Part shown: positions 46,326-56,649 of the stretch, in pieces
Position numbering within the stretch: the first letter of the stretch is position 1
How the letters are laid out: each line of letters opens with the position of its first letter
Assembly (NCBI RefSeq): GCF_034702125.1
Contig: NC_085857.1
Location: 58,860,567 to 58,924,566 of the forward strand
Reading direction: 5' to 3'
DNA: 64,000 bases
Origin: Engraulis encrasicolus
Taxonomy: Eukaryota > Chordata > Actinopteri > Clupeiformes > Engraulidae
Program-made: the position numbers and the translations under genes
Notes under the pieces: generated by a model
Seen by the model: the letters and a program-made list of their open reading frames with translations, nothing else
What the model was told of the DNA's origin: nothing
Database searches by the model: none

Positions 46326-46755
46326 CATAGATGTGCCACATATAAATATATGTATGATAATAATATTATTTCGACTATAAGGAGATATACCGGTAGTTCT
46401 AACAAATCAAAACAAAACCCATTGCTTCTGTTAGGTGCAGTTCTCTTCCTTACCACTTGGTGGAGTCTGTTCGTAACCCAAGTCAATAACCACAGAGCAA
46501 GTGAATCTGGACTGGCAGACTGTAAACTGTAACAGTCATGTGGAAATCGGAAAATAAATCATAACTTATTAATATTTCCATCCTTTGGTAACCAATCTAA
46601 ATATCACAGGTTCTTCAAATACTGAAAACGAAACTGTGTTACTAAGATCTAGTAAACTTCCGCGATCTACGGTGTATGAAAATTATCAGTAGAGAAGGGG
46701 TGTGGCCAATTTACTGTTTGACACCGTCAGTGAGGTATTGCCGTCTGGTACACGG
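46326..46755. other. No gene recognised
   Basis: Unassigned AT-rich DNA leading into a TATA-box-bearing segment. Confidence 0.45.
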
Positions 46756-46763
46756 TATAAATA
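46756..46763 (+). promoter_or_regulatory. Candidate TATA box
   Basis: TATAAATA, preceded by GC-containing sequence, 116 bp upstream of the small ORF at 46872. The match alone is weak in AT-rich DNA; the GC-rich transcript-like sequence downstream makes it worth listing. Confidence 0.3.
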
Positions 46764-46871
46764 CTGGCTAGTCAGCTATGATAACTCACAGTTACGTGGA
46801 AAGTGGGTAGTCAGCTCTATTTAGTACATTTGCATGACTACAGGGCCAGCTGAGAACGCTAAGCGGACGCG

Positions 46872-46943
46872 ATGTTACGTTTCACGGCCGCGGCCCACCG
46901 GGACAAGTTCCCGATCTCCCAATGGCCATTCCGCGTCTGGTAA
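46872..46943 (+). CDS. 23-codon GC-rich mini-ORF or first exon
   Basis: ATG at 46872 opens MLRFTAAAHRDKFPISQWP and four more residues to TAA at 46941. A GT donor (CTG|GTAATAAGT) overlaps the stop, so splicing could extend it. It is a GC-rich island in AT-rich surroundings, with TATAAATA 116 bp upstream. I recognise no family. It could be an LTR or transposon first exon or a chance ORF. Confidence 0.25.
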   Translation: MLRFTAAAHRDKFPISQWPFRVW

Positions 46944-47062
46944 TAAGTCCTAATTAATACAATCAAAAATGTAATAAATAAATCAATCAGTCTCATTTGA
47001 TTTGGATATTAATCTCAGTATTTCACAATGAATTGCAAAAGATCAAGACTAATAGGAGTATT

Positions 47063-47299
47063 TGAAGAGTTCAGATGCAAAACCCCCTAAGTACCTTTTC
47101 AGAAAATAATCTTAATTCATTTTTATTTAATACAAAGCTATCAAAATTGCATATTTTTTATTTTATTTATGTAATATAACTTTTTACATGTATTATCAAG
47201 TACATGAATGTAAACCAAACCAACAACGGGGCTCTCTAAAAATATAGAAGTGCAGGTCTTCAGAAATGGAGTTAGGGGGTTTTGCATCTGAACTCTTCA
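47063..47299. mobile_element. MITE with TGAAGAGTTCAGATGC tips, copy 2
   Basis: A 237 bp element in opposite orientation to the copy at 12056-12293, with the same perfect inverted tips and conserved AGAAGTGCAGGTCTTCAGAA. Confidence 0.85.
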
Positions 47300-47498
47300 C
47301 TTGTACACGTTGTGATTGGCAGTACAGTAATGCAGTCACCTTAATGGTATGAGACGGGCTGTTCACTGTGACTGTCAACACAAGGGCACAAAACTCAGTT
47401 GAAGGCTTTTAAATGTTCTAAGTAAGTTGATTCCGTACGTAGTGTACACAATGCAATAACAGACAAAATTTAATGAATAACTTTTATTAACTACTAAG

Positions 47499-48854
47499 CA
47501 GTGTTGGGGGTAACGCGTTACTAAGTAACGTTGTTACATAATTTCATTACTTTTGGCAGTAACTTAGGAACGTAACGCATTACTCTTTAAATTTCAGTAA
47601 CGTAATTACAGTTGCTGCACTGCTGTAACGGTTGTTACTCGTTAATTGAGCCTTTAAATCGTCTTCAGGTTTGCTGATATTAGTTCTAGATGCGCGAAGC
47701 TCTCTGTCTGGGCTGTTTTTTCCCCAAACCCTTCTCGAGCTCTCGGATGTGGGTGTGTGAGAGCGCGCGCACGCAGACTGATGTTCCTTCCTCGTGCATG
47801 CAAGGTCTTTCACTGGGACTTTCATGAGTCAGTTGCGCTGTGATGTGCTTAACATATACAACAATACTTGGAGTTCCACCATCATTTTTTTCTAACATTA
47901 CGCCAGGTAAAGTGAAAGTGATTCGCTGCGCAGTTAAATCTACAGTCATTCTGAGTCCACCCTTACGCAAATGTATGAATGAAACAGCTGTACCCATCGC
48001 AAATGCCATGGTCTCTGTTGTAATCACTGATTATATATTGGTTAGGTACAATGCAAAAAAAACCCAGTTTGGGTAGCTCCGTCAGCAGCAGCAGCCAGCG
48101 CGAATCAAGTAGACTAATTGGGAATAACGTGAGAACAACAGCGCAAGCAACACTATTGCGTTGAGGCCACGTTCTTCAGGCTATTCAAATGTGCCTGATC
48201 ACACCGAATGGATTCTGCATTCTAGAATCCTTAATGATAATGTTGATGCATACAATCCAAGGTCGTTTTTAATCAGGAAACTGAAAGGATTTGGAGTAGC
48301 TAAGCTGCAAAATCGAGGAGAGGAAATATGTAAGCCTAGGGTGTCCTTACCTACAACATTTCTGTTTGGTATGGCCACCTCACCCTACTCATTCTGTTTT
48401 TATTCAGTGAGACCAAAGGCAATTTTCATGCTGAAATGACAATAAAAGTCTATTCTATTTTATTCTATTCTATTCTATGGCGTAATGTTAGACTAGATTC
48501 AAATGTATTGACACTGTTATAAATAGGACTACAGGGCAATCATGAAATGCATTTTAGATGTGAGAATGACAATAGGCCTAGGCCCTATATGAGGGATTCC
48601 ATAGAGGTACAGTTTGCACATATTAAAATATTAGGCCATTTACACAGCCGGCCTACAACCTGGGGAAGCAGGTGTATTATGAGTTGTGCCACTACACTGG
48701 TTAAAATCCCTTTTCCCGCGAAAAGTAAAGTAAAGTAATAAGTAACGAGTTACTTTTTAAATTTAGTAATAAGTAAAGTAACTCAATTACAATTGAAAGC
48801 AGTAACTAAAGTAAAGTAACCAATTACTTTAAAAAAGTAACTTACCCAACACTG
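47499..48854. mobile_element. hAT element with exact TSD CTACTAAG
   Basis: A 1356 bp element. Tips CAGTGTTGGGGGTAACGCG and AAGTAACTTACCCAACACTG; identical CTACTAAG at 47491-47498 and 48855-48862. Subterminal GTAAC/GTTAC repeats crowd both ends, the expected transposase-binding clusters. The interior at 47680-48140 shares blocks with the hAT element at 13509-14633, although the tips differ. No transposase. Confidence 0.95.
48446..48478. repeat. (TTCTA)n short tandem repeat
   Basis: Five-base TTCTA/TTTTA units inside the hAT element, after GACAATAAAAG, a polyadenylation-like sequence. Confidence 0.85.
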
Positions 48855-50562
48855 CTACTAAGTAATCTAAATAAAGCATTACATTCAATGTCGGTTAAAT
48901 GGAATAATACAATCATAAGGCACAAATATTATAAAACAAGGAAGGAAAATAAAAGAAGAAAAGAGGGGAAAAGAGAGAGGGAGAGAGAGGCTTCTAGCCT
49001 GTGTGTGTGTGTGGGTGTGGGTGCGGGTGCGTGTGTGTCCCTTGTGGACACGAAATGGCGGACCAAACGTGTGTGTGTGTGTTTGGTCAAGCCAAGCTAG
49101 CATTGGCTACAGAAAGTTCAGGCAGAACAACAGGCTATGGTAGCTATTGGCTACCTAGTCCAAGGTAATAGCAGGTAGACCTAGCTCTCGGTGAAGCTAG
49201 GGGCCTGCAACGGTGTCTAGGATTTCTGTAATTAATGTACGCTATTCCAAATGGTAGAGAGAGAGAAAGAACCGAGACAGAGCAGGGAGTGAGAGACGGG
49301 GTTGTCTAGGGCAATATCGATAGTCGACTACAAATATGGCAACTCACATGTGGGGAAATATTGTCTAGGTATGGGAATATACACAAAGCTGGCTAGCGTT
49401 AGCTAACACAATCTCAGAAAGTTGCAGAGAGCACAGGACAATTAATGACTCTCTGGCGGACAGTGCAGTGGAAAAGTTCTACAGAAATTGTACCGAGAGG
49501 CACATGGGTTGTCCTGGGGTGTCTACAAGAGTGATTATTCTCGAGAGAGGGGGAGAGAGAGAGAGAGAGAGAAGCAGTGACTGTGTCAGGAAGAACGGCT
49601 TATGCTGTGGAGATTAGCAGATGGCTAGCTAATCAAGGCAGGACCTGTTGTACAGTAACAAAATAACAAACAGGCACGCGCACGGAGGTTTAATAACTGC
49701 ACGATCGCATTCGAGAGGTTCACGGAGCGTTCCAAACATTAATATGCATCCAAACAATGCTTGAAAACACTCCGATCGTTTCGAATGAGACGTAGCAACT
49801 AGTAAACAACCGGGAGAAAGTTAGTGATAGCAGGTTGCTAACTAAACAAAAGGGGAGACAGAAGGGAATCAGACATGTATATGAAAATCAGCTAAGCTTA
49901 CTTCAAAACATATCTAAACTGACAGTAGAGTTATATGCCCAGATATGCCTACTGTGAACGATGGAAAGGCTTCCAGCCTTTTCAGGAGAGAGAGTGGTTA
50001 TCCTCAGAGTGTATAGACGAGTGTCCAGCAGCGCACAAAGTCTGTGAGTCCAAGGCGTCCGATTCTCGCTCCAGCGAGACAGGAAGGGTTGGGAAAGGTT
50101 GCTCGCACAGTCCGGCCGTGCGATGCTTTAGGCGTGAAACTCTTGATGCATCAAAGTTCCACAAATGAATCCGGATGAAGTCTTAAGCAGGAACATCCAG
50201 GCTACCGACTTGTTAATGGGCTACTGCCTTCCAACAGTAGAAACCAAAGACACTGTTGTCTCTGATTGAACTTTGCAAAGAAAATAAACTTACAGCTGTG
50301 TAGGGATGAACTAAGCGTTAAATTATCTGTATTTGACCTAAATATCAGATAAAAGCTATGTTCAGAGTTTTGTGTGCACAATCTCTTTACCTGTGGCCAC
50401 ACAGGTCCGCATAGCAGGATAGCCAGCGGCAGAAGAGAAAGATGGTAGCTTCGAGGAGGATGTCATTACCAGTGGTGTTGCATTCTGGGATTGGGCTACT
50501 AGTTGCGCTAGGTTTGTGTACGGCCCCCTAGTGGAAGGGAGGAGAAGTGGCCCTACACATGC

Positions 50563-51084
50563 ATGATGGTGAGGAGGATGTTCTTGGGATCACAGACAGT
50601 AGTTCTCTTTCTCAAAACACATTGAATTGTGTTAATGCCGAACAGCTTGATTTTGTTTTCATCTGACTACAGCAGCTCCTTATCATATCCTAAACTCAGG
50701 TGGGACTGCACAGGTTCCTTCTGAAGTAGAGGTACCATGTGTGCAAAACAGGATTTTAATCCTCTGTGGCATTAAGTGCTACCAGTAGTTTTCTCAGGGA
50801 TTTTTGTTCCAGTAACTTTGGTATCATTGCCTAGTTCATCCCATACAGGTCTAGGGTGCTTTCTTTCAGTTCTCATGATTTTCAAATCCCTACAAAAGGT
50901 AAAATGTTGTATAGACAGGCTGATGGATTGTCATTTTGTATTCCTTACATTTTGGAAGAAATGCAACAACAGTTGGGTCCTTAATACCCAGTATCTTTCT
51001 TGTGACTTTGTGGGCCATTTAATCTTTGTTCAGGTCTAAAATCGTGTCCCTGATATCCTTTGACCGCTCTTTGGTCTTTCCCAT
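50563..51084 (-). pseudogene. Tc1-like transposase N-terminal remnant
   Basis: Minus strand from ATG at 51084: MGKTKERSKDIRDTILDLNK then a stop at codon 22. This matches the start of Tc1 transposases (MGKSKE.S.DLR..IVDLHK), which begins the paired-like DNA-binding domain. Further on, YDKELL and SDENKIKLFG carry the first catalytic Asp (usual WSDETKIELFG). The sequence stops where the LTR-like block enters, so the second half, with the remaining catalytic residues, is missing. Several stops and indels. Upstream (51100-51300) lies Tc1 terminal-type sequence. Confidence 0.85.
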
Positions 51085-51300
51085 GCTGTTGAGGTTGGAG
51101 AGTGATTGATTCACTCATACTATGGACTGATTCTGCTCATTCCATATGTCTTTTATGCATGTTAGTATGTACAGGTGTCTTTAACTCAGATAACAAGTTG
51201 ATCGGAAGTGCCCATCAGGTCTGTGGGTCCAGAACTGTTACCAGTTGGCAGGGGATCAAATACTTATTTTGCCCAATGAAATAGAAAACTGTACAAGTCA
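51085..51300 (-). mobile_element. Tc1 element 5' terminal region
   Basis: GGATCAAATACTTATTTTGC (51254) followed by CCAATGAAATAGAAAA is typical of the subterminal region of a fish Tc1 family. It lies just upstream of the transposase start on the minus strand. The outer tip was not defined. Confidence 0.55.
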
Positions 51301-51470
51301 ACCTTAATTGTTCTGGTATGGAAATGATCTGTGTGTGAATTAAGGCCCTTAAGTGTGTTTAAGTAACCACCCTGCCTGTGTCTAAGGGTGACATTAGGCT
51401 AGATATAAACGTCTTCCAATGGTGATTATACTGTATACATGGTGAGAGTTTTTCTGTTTTTTTGGTTTAG

Positions 51471-51689
51471 GGACGAGACGCGTATGTCGGAGACAATGCC
51501 CAAATGATGAGGCATAAGCTGAGGCTGAAGTACCCCATCGAGCATGGCATCATCACCAACTGGGACGACATGGAGATGATCTGGTGCCACACCTTCTACG
51601 ACAACCTCCGCGTGGACCCCGCGGAGCACCCGGTCCTGCTCACTGAGGCCCCCCTGAACCCCAAGGCCAACAGGGAGAAGATGACACAG
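51471..51689 (+). CDS. Actin-like gene, second exon with D-loop deletion
   Basis: A 219 bp exon (73 codons) from acceptor TTTGGTTTAG to donor CAG|GTACAC, phase 0 at both ends. It corresponds to actin residues 42-121. The canonical exon encodes 80 residues; here VMVGMGQ (43-49) is absent and the protein reads [18 protein letters not shown] (His73 region), [10 protein letters not shown] and [20 protein letters not shown] are preserved. Changes include SKRGILT to MMRHKLR, HHTFYNEL to CHTFYDNL and VAPEE to VDPAE. The lost residues include Met44 and Met47 of the DNase-I-binding loop, which makes longitudinal filament contacts. No stop or frameshift occurs and GC-rich codon choice is kept, which argues for function until recently. 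The next exon (after Gln121) was not found before 64000. Confidence 0.9.
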
Positions 51690-53865
51690 GTACACATCTC
51701 ATCTCCTGTTTCGCTCCCTCCGTGATTTCCGTCAACTATTGTACACCTTTATTCTTTTCTAGTGCTGTCAGAATTGTCACGTTAACTCAACGCCTCTTTA
51801 ACGGCGATAATTTTTTTATCGCGAGATTAACGCGATGTGACCCTGTGAAGTTTTTTTAATAAACTGGCCGATCGCGGGTTGCAGCGATAGCTTAACTACA
51901 ATTCCCAGCATGCACGAAACGTTAGCAGAACCTCCTGCTTCCCACTTAGTGGGGTCGTAGGCATGTGCATTTTTTCTCAGTCATTTCAAATTGGTGTTAA
52001 AGTTTGGTTTTCACTTCCAAGTTGAAGTTTAGGGTCTATAGAACAATTTGGGTTCGAGTGTCAAACACACAGATAACAAAATGGCCTGCGGGGGGCGCTC
52101 TAAAATATATAAACTGCTATAACATTTTATTAGTTTAACCAAATTTAACATATGAGGTATGCATGGATTCAGCATGAAGAGGAGGAGCTGGTGAGCTAAG
52201 TATTTGGTTACCAGATTAAAGACACACTATGTAATAAACACACTTTTAGCCCATGGACAGCGAAATTCAGGGTTTTTTTAAGATAAAGGGTGGAAATGCC
52301 CTCCAAGTTGCAATGAAACATCATTTATTGTTACAATTGTTACAAGTTATTGTAAATAAAGCCTGGGATATCATTCAACTTGATTTGTTCAGAATATCCC
52401 TGAAGCACAAAGATACTTACACAGCACGAAAAGGGGGATTTGTGACAATGAACTCGTCCCTAATCGTCCACGGACTTGCCTAACTTTCGTCTGATTTTGA
52501 GCGCTTGAGAGAATCAAAACTATCAATTTTGGTGACACCTAACTCGCCCGGAAGCGAATCGCGAGCCGCGTACAGGTCTCACAGCAGGGTGTTAATGGCC
52601 CAACGATTACCACATGAAAGGCAATGACAGCCAGCCCGGAACGCGGACTAGCCTTGCTCTTATTGGACGAAAAAGACACGTGACTCAAAGTAAAAGAGCT
52701 GCGCTATTGGTTAGCAGCTACGACCTTCTATTGGTCACGTTGGATTAATTTATGCCTACCGTATACAGTAGGTGCAAAAATGCAAAAATTATTATTACTA
52801 ATATAGCCTACCTAGGTTGATTTTACTTTGTATATTCACATCATTATAGGCTGCACTGTGATGGGGCTTTAGCATGCATGATGTGAATTTATTGATAAAA
52901 TGAAAATGAATGAAATGAAAATTATTTTTTAAAAAACGCTTTTAATATCACACCAAAGCAAACAATGTACACACACTTTGACAAGAACCATGCAACTACA
53001 CACATACCCTGCAAACAATAGGCCTATACTCTATATGCAGTGATGTACACAGCACTCAGGTCACAAATGTACAACTAGGAAACATTTCATTACCGACAGG
53101 TTAAGTTTGGGCAGGCTGTCATGCTTTAGCGTACGTATCGCACGCTAGTGCATGGTGCGACGCATTTTGAATTCAAAGCGTGCTCCTCAACGCAACGGTA
53201 AAGCGCTTTCATGCACTTTTGACTAGTGACGAGGTTTGCGCAGTTTTCCCGCCGTGTCGGCGATTTTGTTTAGTCACAGCGCATTCTGTTACTAAACGCA
53301 AATATGTTTTGCTGTGCCCTAACCAAAACCACCCCTAAACCTAACCTGTCAGTGAAGTAATGTTTCTGCTGCTTTACTTTGGCCAAGAACAGCAAGATTA
53401 GGCGAATTTCTACCTAAATTGTGCCTAAACCAAAACCATCCCTAAACCTAACCTGTCACAGGGCGTTGTGGAGCACGACTTAACTTGAAAATGCGTATTG
53501 GACACACGCGATAGTGAGTTCAAAACAGCGTGTCATAGATACGCTTAGCCTATGCATGATGTTTGGGAAGGGCACAATTCATAAAACTCAGAAACATACA
53601 ATGCTTTTTCAAAAAAGGGTTCTATGTTCCCCGCTGCATCCAAGTAGACTGCTGCCACATTGCTAAGAGCAGGTTGTTGTTACATCTCTGACAGGTTAGG
53701 TTTAAGGATAGTACAAAAATGGATTTTAGTAAAAGTTGTCAATTCATAGTAAATATGTGGTAAATATGAAAGTAAGAGGAAAAATACTACAGGTACTGCC
53801 TTTTAATACAGACTATACAGGTATGTACAACATTATAAACATTGCAGTTGATTTCATGTTCTTCA
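51690..53865. other. Downstream intron/flank, no exon recognised
   Basis: A hAT-like end begins at 51761 (TAGTGCTGTCAGAATTG, with TTAACGGCGATAA/TTATCGCGAGATTAA motifs), without a partner. CTAAACCTAACCTGTCA occurs at 53334 and 53442 as a direct repeat. No actin exon 4 sequence was seen. Confidence 0.5.
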
Positions 53866-53869
53866 GCCA

Positions 53870-54655
53870 GGGTCTACTGAAGGTCTCTGGTCACTGCGTC
53901 CTTGTCATACTGCAACAGGCACTCAGTCTCACTTCTGGGAGCTGTAGAAACAACAAATAAATTAATACTTCACCATGCACCTCATATTGACATAGCAAAT
54001 ATATCAATAAGCAAGTCATATTGAGCCCAACAGGGATAATGTCCTATTTCAGTCTTCTATGGTCTCATGCACTATGTCTCCCTGCCAGGATATGTAGGAT
54101 GTAAGAAAATAAATCAAAACATAGCAATGCACAGCATTGAGAACGTATCTATAAAGTAGCACAAGTCATATTGCCAATGTAGGCCAGGGGTGGGGAACCT
54201 ATGTCTTGAGGGCCGTTTGCGACCCTTGAGGCCGTTTTATCTGGTCCCCGATATAATTTTAATGTTATTCATCTTCACATAAAATATGACATATTTTGTA
54301 AAGGAACCTTAGAAAATACATTTGCAATACAATTAAGTTATATTCAGGGAAGCTGAAGAAGGTGGTGTTTGTTTAAATGTGGCTGCCTTCAATATAGGTC
54401 TAAAGTGAAGGGGAAAATCCTGGTTTGTGTTCATAGTACGGCCCTTGGAGAACTTTTACGGCCCCTCGGATGAATTTGAATTGGCCCTTCGAATGAGAAA
54501 GGTTCCCCACCACTGACGTAGGCTATAGGTTAAGCTTACCCTCTTCTGCGGTGAGACTGTGCCCATTTTGGGTTGACCTCCACACGCGTCTGTAGCACAG
54601 CACACAGGATTGCAGGACACAGCATCCTGCAGGACACTACAAAAAAAAAACACAA
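53870..54655. repeat. Tandem unit A
   Basis: Shares with unit B (54955-55760) the block CACCATGCACCTCATATTGA, the flanked hAT MITE, and the segment CTGCGGTGAGACTGTGCCCA...GCATCCTGCAGGACAC. A 27 bp segment at 53928-53954 is inverted relative to units B and C. The minus strand of 54540-54637 looks exon-like: a T-rich tract ending TTTTGTAG and a GAAGAG|GTAAGC donor. Confidence 0.8.
54185..54515. mobile_element. hAT MITE (CAGGGGTGGGGA family), copy 2
   Basis: Tips CAGGGGTGGGGAACC and GGTTCCCCACCACTG; flanks ATGTAGGC and ACGTAGGC (one mismatch). Confidence 0.85.
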
Positions 54656-54763
54656 AAAAAAACAAGGGGAATGAATAAATTACCTGACCAGTTATTAAAC
54701 AAATGAAAATTGATGTGCCAGAGCTGTGGTAAAAGTAACCTTGGGTCCAAATCATCTAGGCCT

Positions 54764-54765
<2 letters not shown>

Positions 54766-54834
<69 letters not shown>
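54766..54834. repeat. (GT)n microsatellite
   Basis: About 69 bp of uninterrupted GT between tandem units A and B. Confidence 0.97.
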
Positions 54835-54836
<2 letters not shown>

Positions 54837-54954
54837 TAAATCCAGTGTTCACATTATTCAGATATGAGAATTAATTAATTCATTCATTTTAACTGACATT
54901 AGTACATACCCATATCAGTGCCATTTCACCCTGCCAAGACACTGGACCTGGGTC

Positions 54955-55760
54955 TATTGGAGCTCTCTGCTCAGGGTGTCCTCATTATACTGCAGCAGGC
55001 ACTGTTGTTTCTATAGTTCCTAGAAGTGAGACAAATAAATAAATACTTTGCCATGCACCTCATATTGACATAGCAAATATGTCAATAAGCAAGACCTATT
55101 GAGCCCAACAGGGATAATCTTACACTATATCAGTTTTCTGTGGTCTCTTGTAAGATTGGCCCATCACCATTCTGCAGGACACTACCGTCTCCCTGCCAGG
55201 ATCTGTAGGATGTAAGAAAATAAATCAAAACATAGCAATGCACAGCATTGATTACTTATCTATAAAGTAGCACAAGTCATATTGACAATGTAGGCCAGGG
55301 GTGGGGAACCTATGTCTCTAGGGCCGTTTGCGACGCTTGAAGCAGCTTTATCTGGCCCCCCGATATAATTTAAATGTTATGCAGCTTCACATGAAATATG
55401 ACATATTTTGTAAAAGAATCTTAAAAATTACATTTGCAATACAATTAAGTCATATTCAGGGAACCTGAAGAAGGTGGTGTTTGTTTAAATGTGGCTGCCT
55501 TCAATATAGGCCTAAAGTGAAAGGGAAAATCCTGGTTTGTGTTCATAGTACGGCCCTTGGAGGACTTTTACGGCCCCTCGGATGAATTTGAAGCGGCCCT
55601 TCGAATGAGAAACGTTCCCCGACCCTGACGTAGGCTATAGGTTAAGCTTACCCTCTTTCACTCTTCTGCGGTGAGACTGTGCCCATTTTGGGTTGACCTC
55701 CACACGCGTCTGTAGCACAGCACACAGGATTGCAGGACACAGCATCCTGCAGGACACTTC
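54955..55760. repeat. Tandem unit B
   Basis: Second copy of the unit at 53870, including its hAT MITE with the same flanks. The 27 bp segment (55004-55030) is in the orientation seen in unit C. The exon-like segment differs by a short insertion before GGTAAGC on the minus strand. Confidence 0.8.
55296..55627. mobile_element. hAT MITE (CAGGGGTGGGGA family), copy 3
   Basis: Same flanks as copy 2 (ATGTAGGC and ACGTAGGC), which shows it arose by duplication of the host unit, not by a separate insertion. Confidence 0.85.
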
Positions 55761-55819
55761 AAAAACAAGGGTAACGAATAAATGACCTGTCCAGTTCTAT
55801 AAAAAAGAATACCCTGAAA

Positions 55820-55990
55820 AAGAACACCCTGTTGTTTCTACAGCTCCTAGAAGCGAGACAAATAAATTAAATACTTTGCCATGCACCTCATATTGACATA
55901 GCAAATGTATCAATGAGCAAGTCATATTGGTCACAAAGAAGTTAATCTTACATTCTTTCAGTCTTCTATGGCAAGTTAGGCCTTCAGGTG
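55820..55990. repeat. Tandem unit C (partial)
   Basis: Repeats GTTGTTTCTACAGCTCCTAG and CATGCACCTCATATTGACAT, then diverges before the MITE-containing part. Confidence 0.75.
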
Positions 55991-56483
55991 ACTCGTCTTC
56001 GCCATATTATGAGACAGCAGCCTGTGAAAACATGGCAAATAGAATAACCCATTAACCTTGGGTCCTAATATAATACATGGACATAAACTAGCCTACATTA
56101 TTTAGACAAGGTCGGTAGACCTCCACGTGAAACAATAAGAAAAAGTGACCATACATAATTTCAATTTCTTGAAGAGGCCATCTACACTTATTTGTGCAAC
56201 AAGTGCTGTTTTGAGGACCCATACTTTTTAAGGACAGGTTGCCTACTGTTGCAAATGCCAGGGTATTTCACATTGATTTCGGGGTGTCGTGCTCAACTTG
56301 ACCACTCTGGTCGACATTGAGCTCGCGCTGATACATTGGGCTCGCGTTACTGAGAACGATTCCCTGATTGACGCTCCCAACGCAGGACGCTCCCCTGTCG
56401 GCTCGCTCCCACTAGCCAGACTATCGATCCCACCGCCATATAACGGAGCTAGTTATCTTTTTGATGTTAGTTTTTTTTGTTTC
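55991..56483. other. No gene recognised
   Basis: Unassigned; contains CGCTCCC/GGGAGCG motifs on both sides of the telomere-like tract. Confidence 0.45.
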
Positions 56484-56534
56484 TAACCCTAACCCTAACC
56501 CTAACCTTGACCCTAAACCTAACCCTAACCCTAA
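56484..56534. repeat. Interstitial telomere-like (CCCTAA)n
   Basis: About eight CCCTAA units with two variants. Short direct repeats (GGGACTACACGTCCGGGAG, then GGGACTGCACGTCCGGGAG) lie just to the right at 56583 and 56616. Confidence 0.9.
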
Positions 56535-56649
56535 ATTGCTTGTATGTGGCAGTGTATGATAATACGTGAAATATAATCGGGTGGGACTACACGTCCGGGA
56601 GTGATAGAAACACCTGGGACTGCACGTCCGGGAGCGATCTCAGTTGGGA

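Larger units (their letters stand above)
47300..50557 (-). repeat. LTR-like block interrupted by a hAT element
   Basis: On the minus strand the block begins TGTAGGGCCACTTC (50557) inside the Tc1 transposase remnant. It runs through CT-rich sequence and carries AATAAAAG near 47480-47490, after a hAT insertion at 47499-48854. Start TG, minus polarity and a polyadenylation-like signal suggest an LTR or similar transcribed repeat. The far end, expected CA plus a copy of CATGC, was not found. No gag/pol. (GT)n lies at 49000-49082 and (GA)n at 49548-49571. Confidence 0.4.
42746..51470 (+). other. Actin-like intron, 8.7 kb, transposon-filled
   Basis: The sequence between the two actin exons runs from GTGAG to TTTGGTTTAG. 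It holds hAT elements (43.1, 44.2, 45.1, 47.5 kb), a piggyBac MITE (44.3), a MITE (47.1), the LTR-like block (47.3-50.5) and a Tc1 remnant (50.6-51.3). The homologous intron in typical vertebrate cytoplasmic actin genes is usually far shorter. I looked for a small exon coding the missing VMVGMGQ residues and did not see one. Confidence 0.7.

Noticed and set aside
51426..51695. Minus-strand 89-codon ORF over the actin exon
   Set aside because: Antisense of the GC-rich actin exon; the plus strand carries the conserved protein and splice sites.
53334..53460. Telomere-like array from CTAAACCTAACC motifs
   Set aside because: Only two copies of a longer direct repeat, not a hexamer array, unlike 56484-56534.
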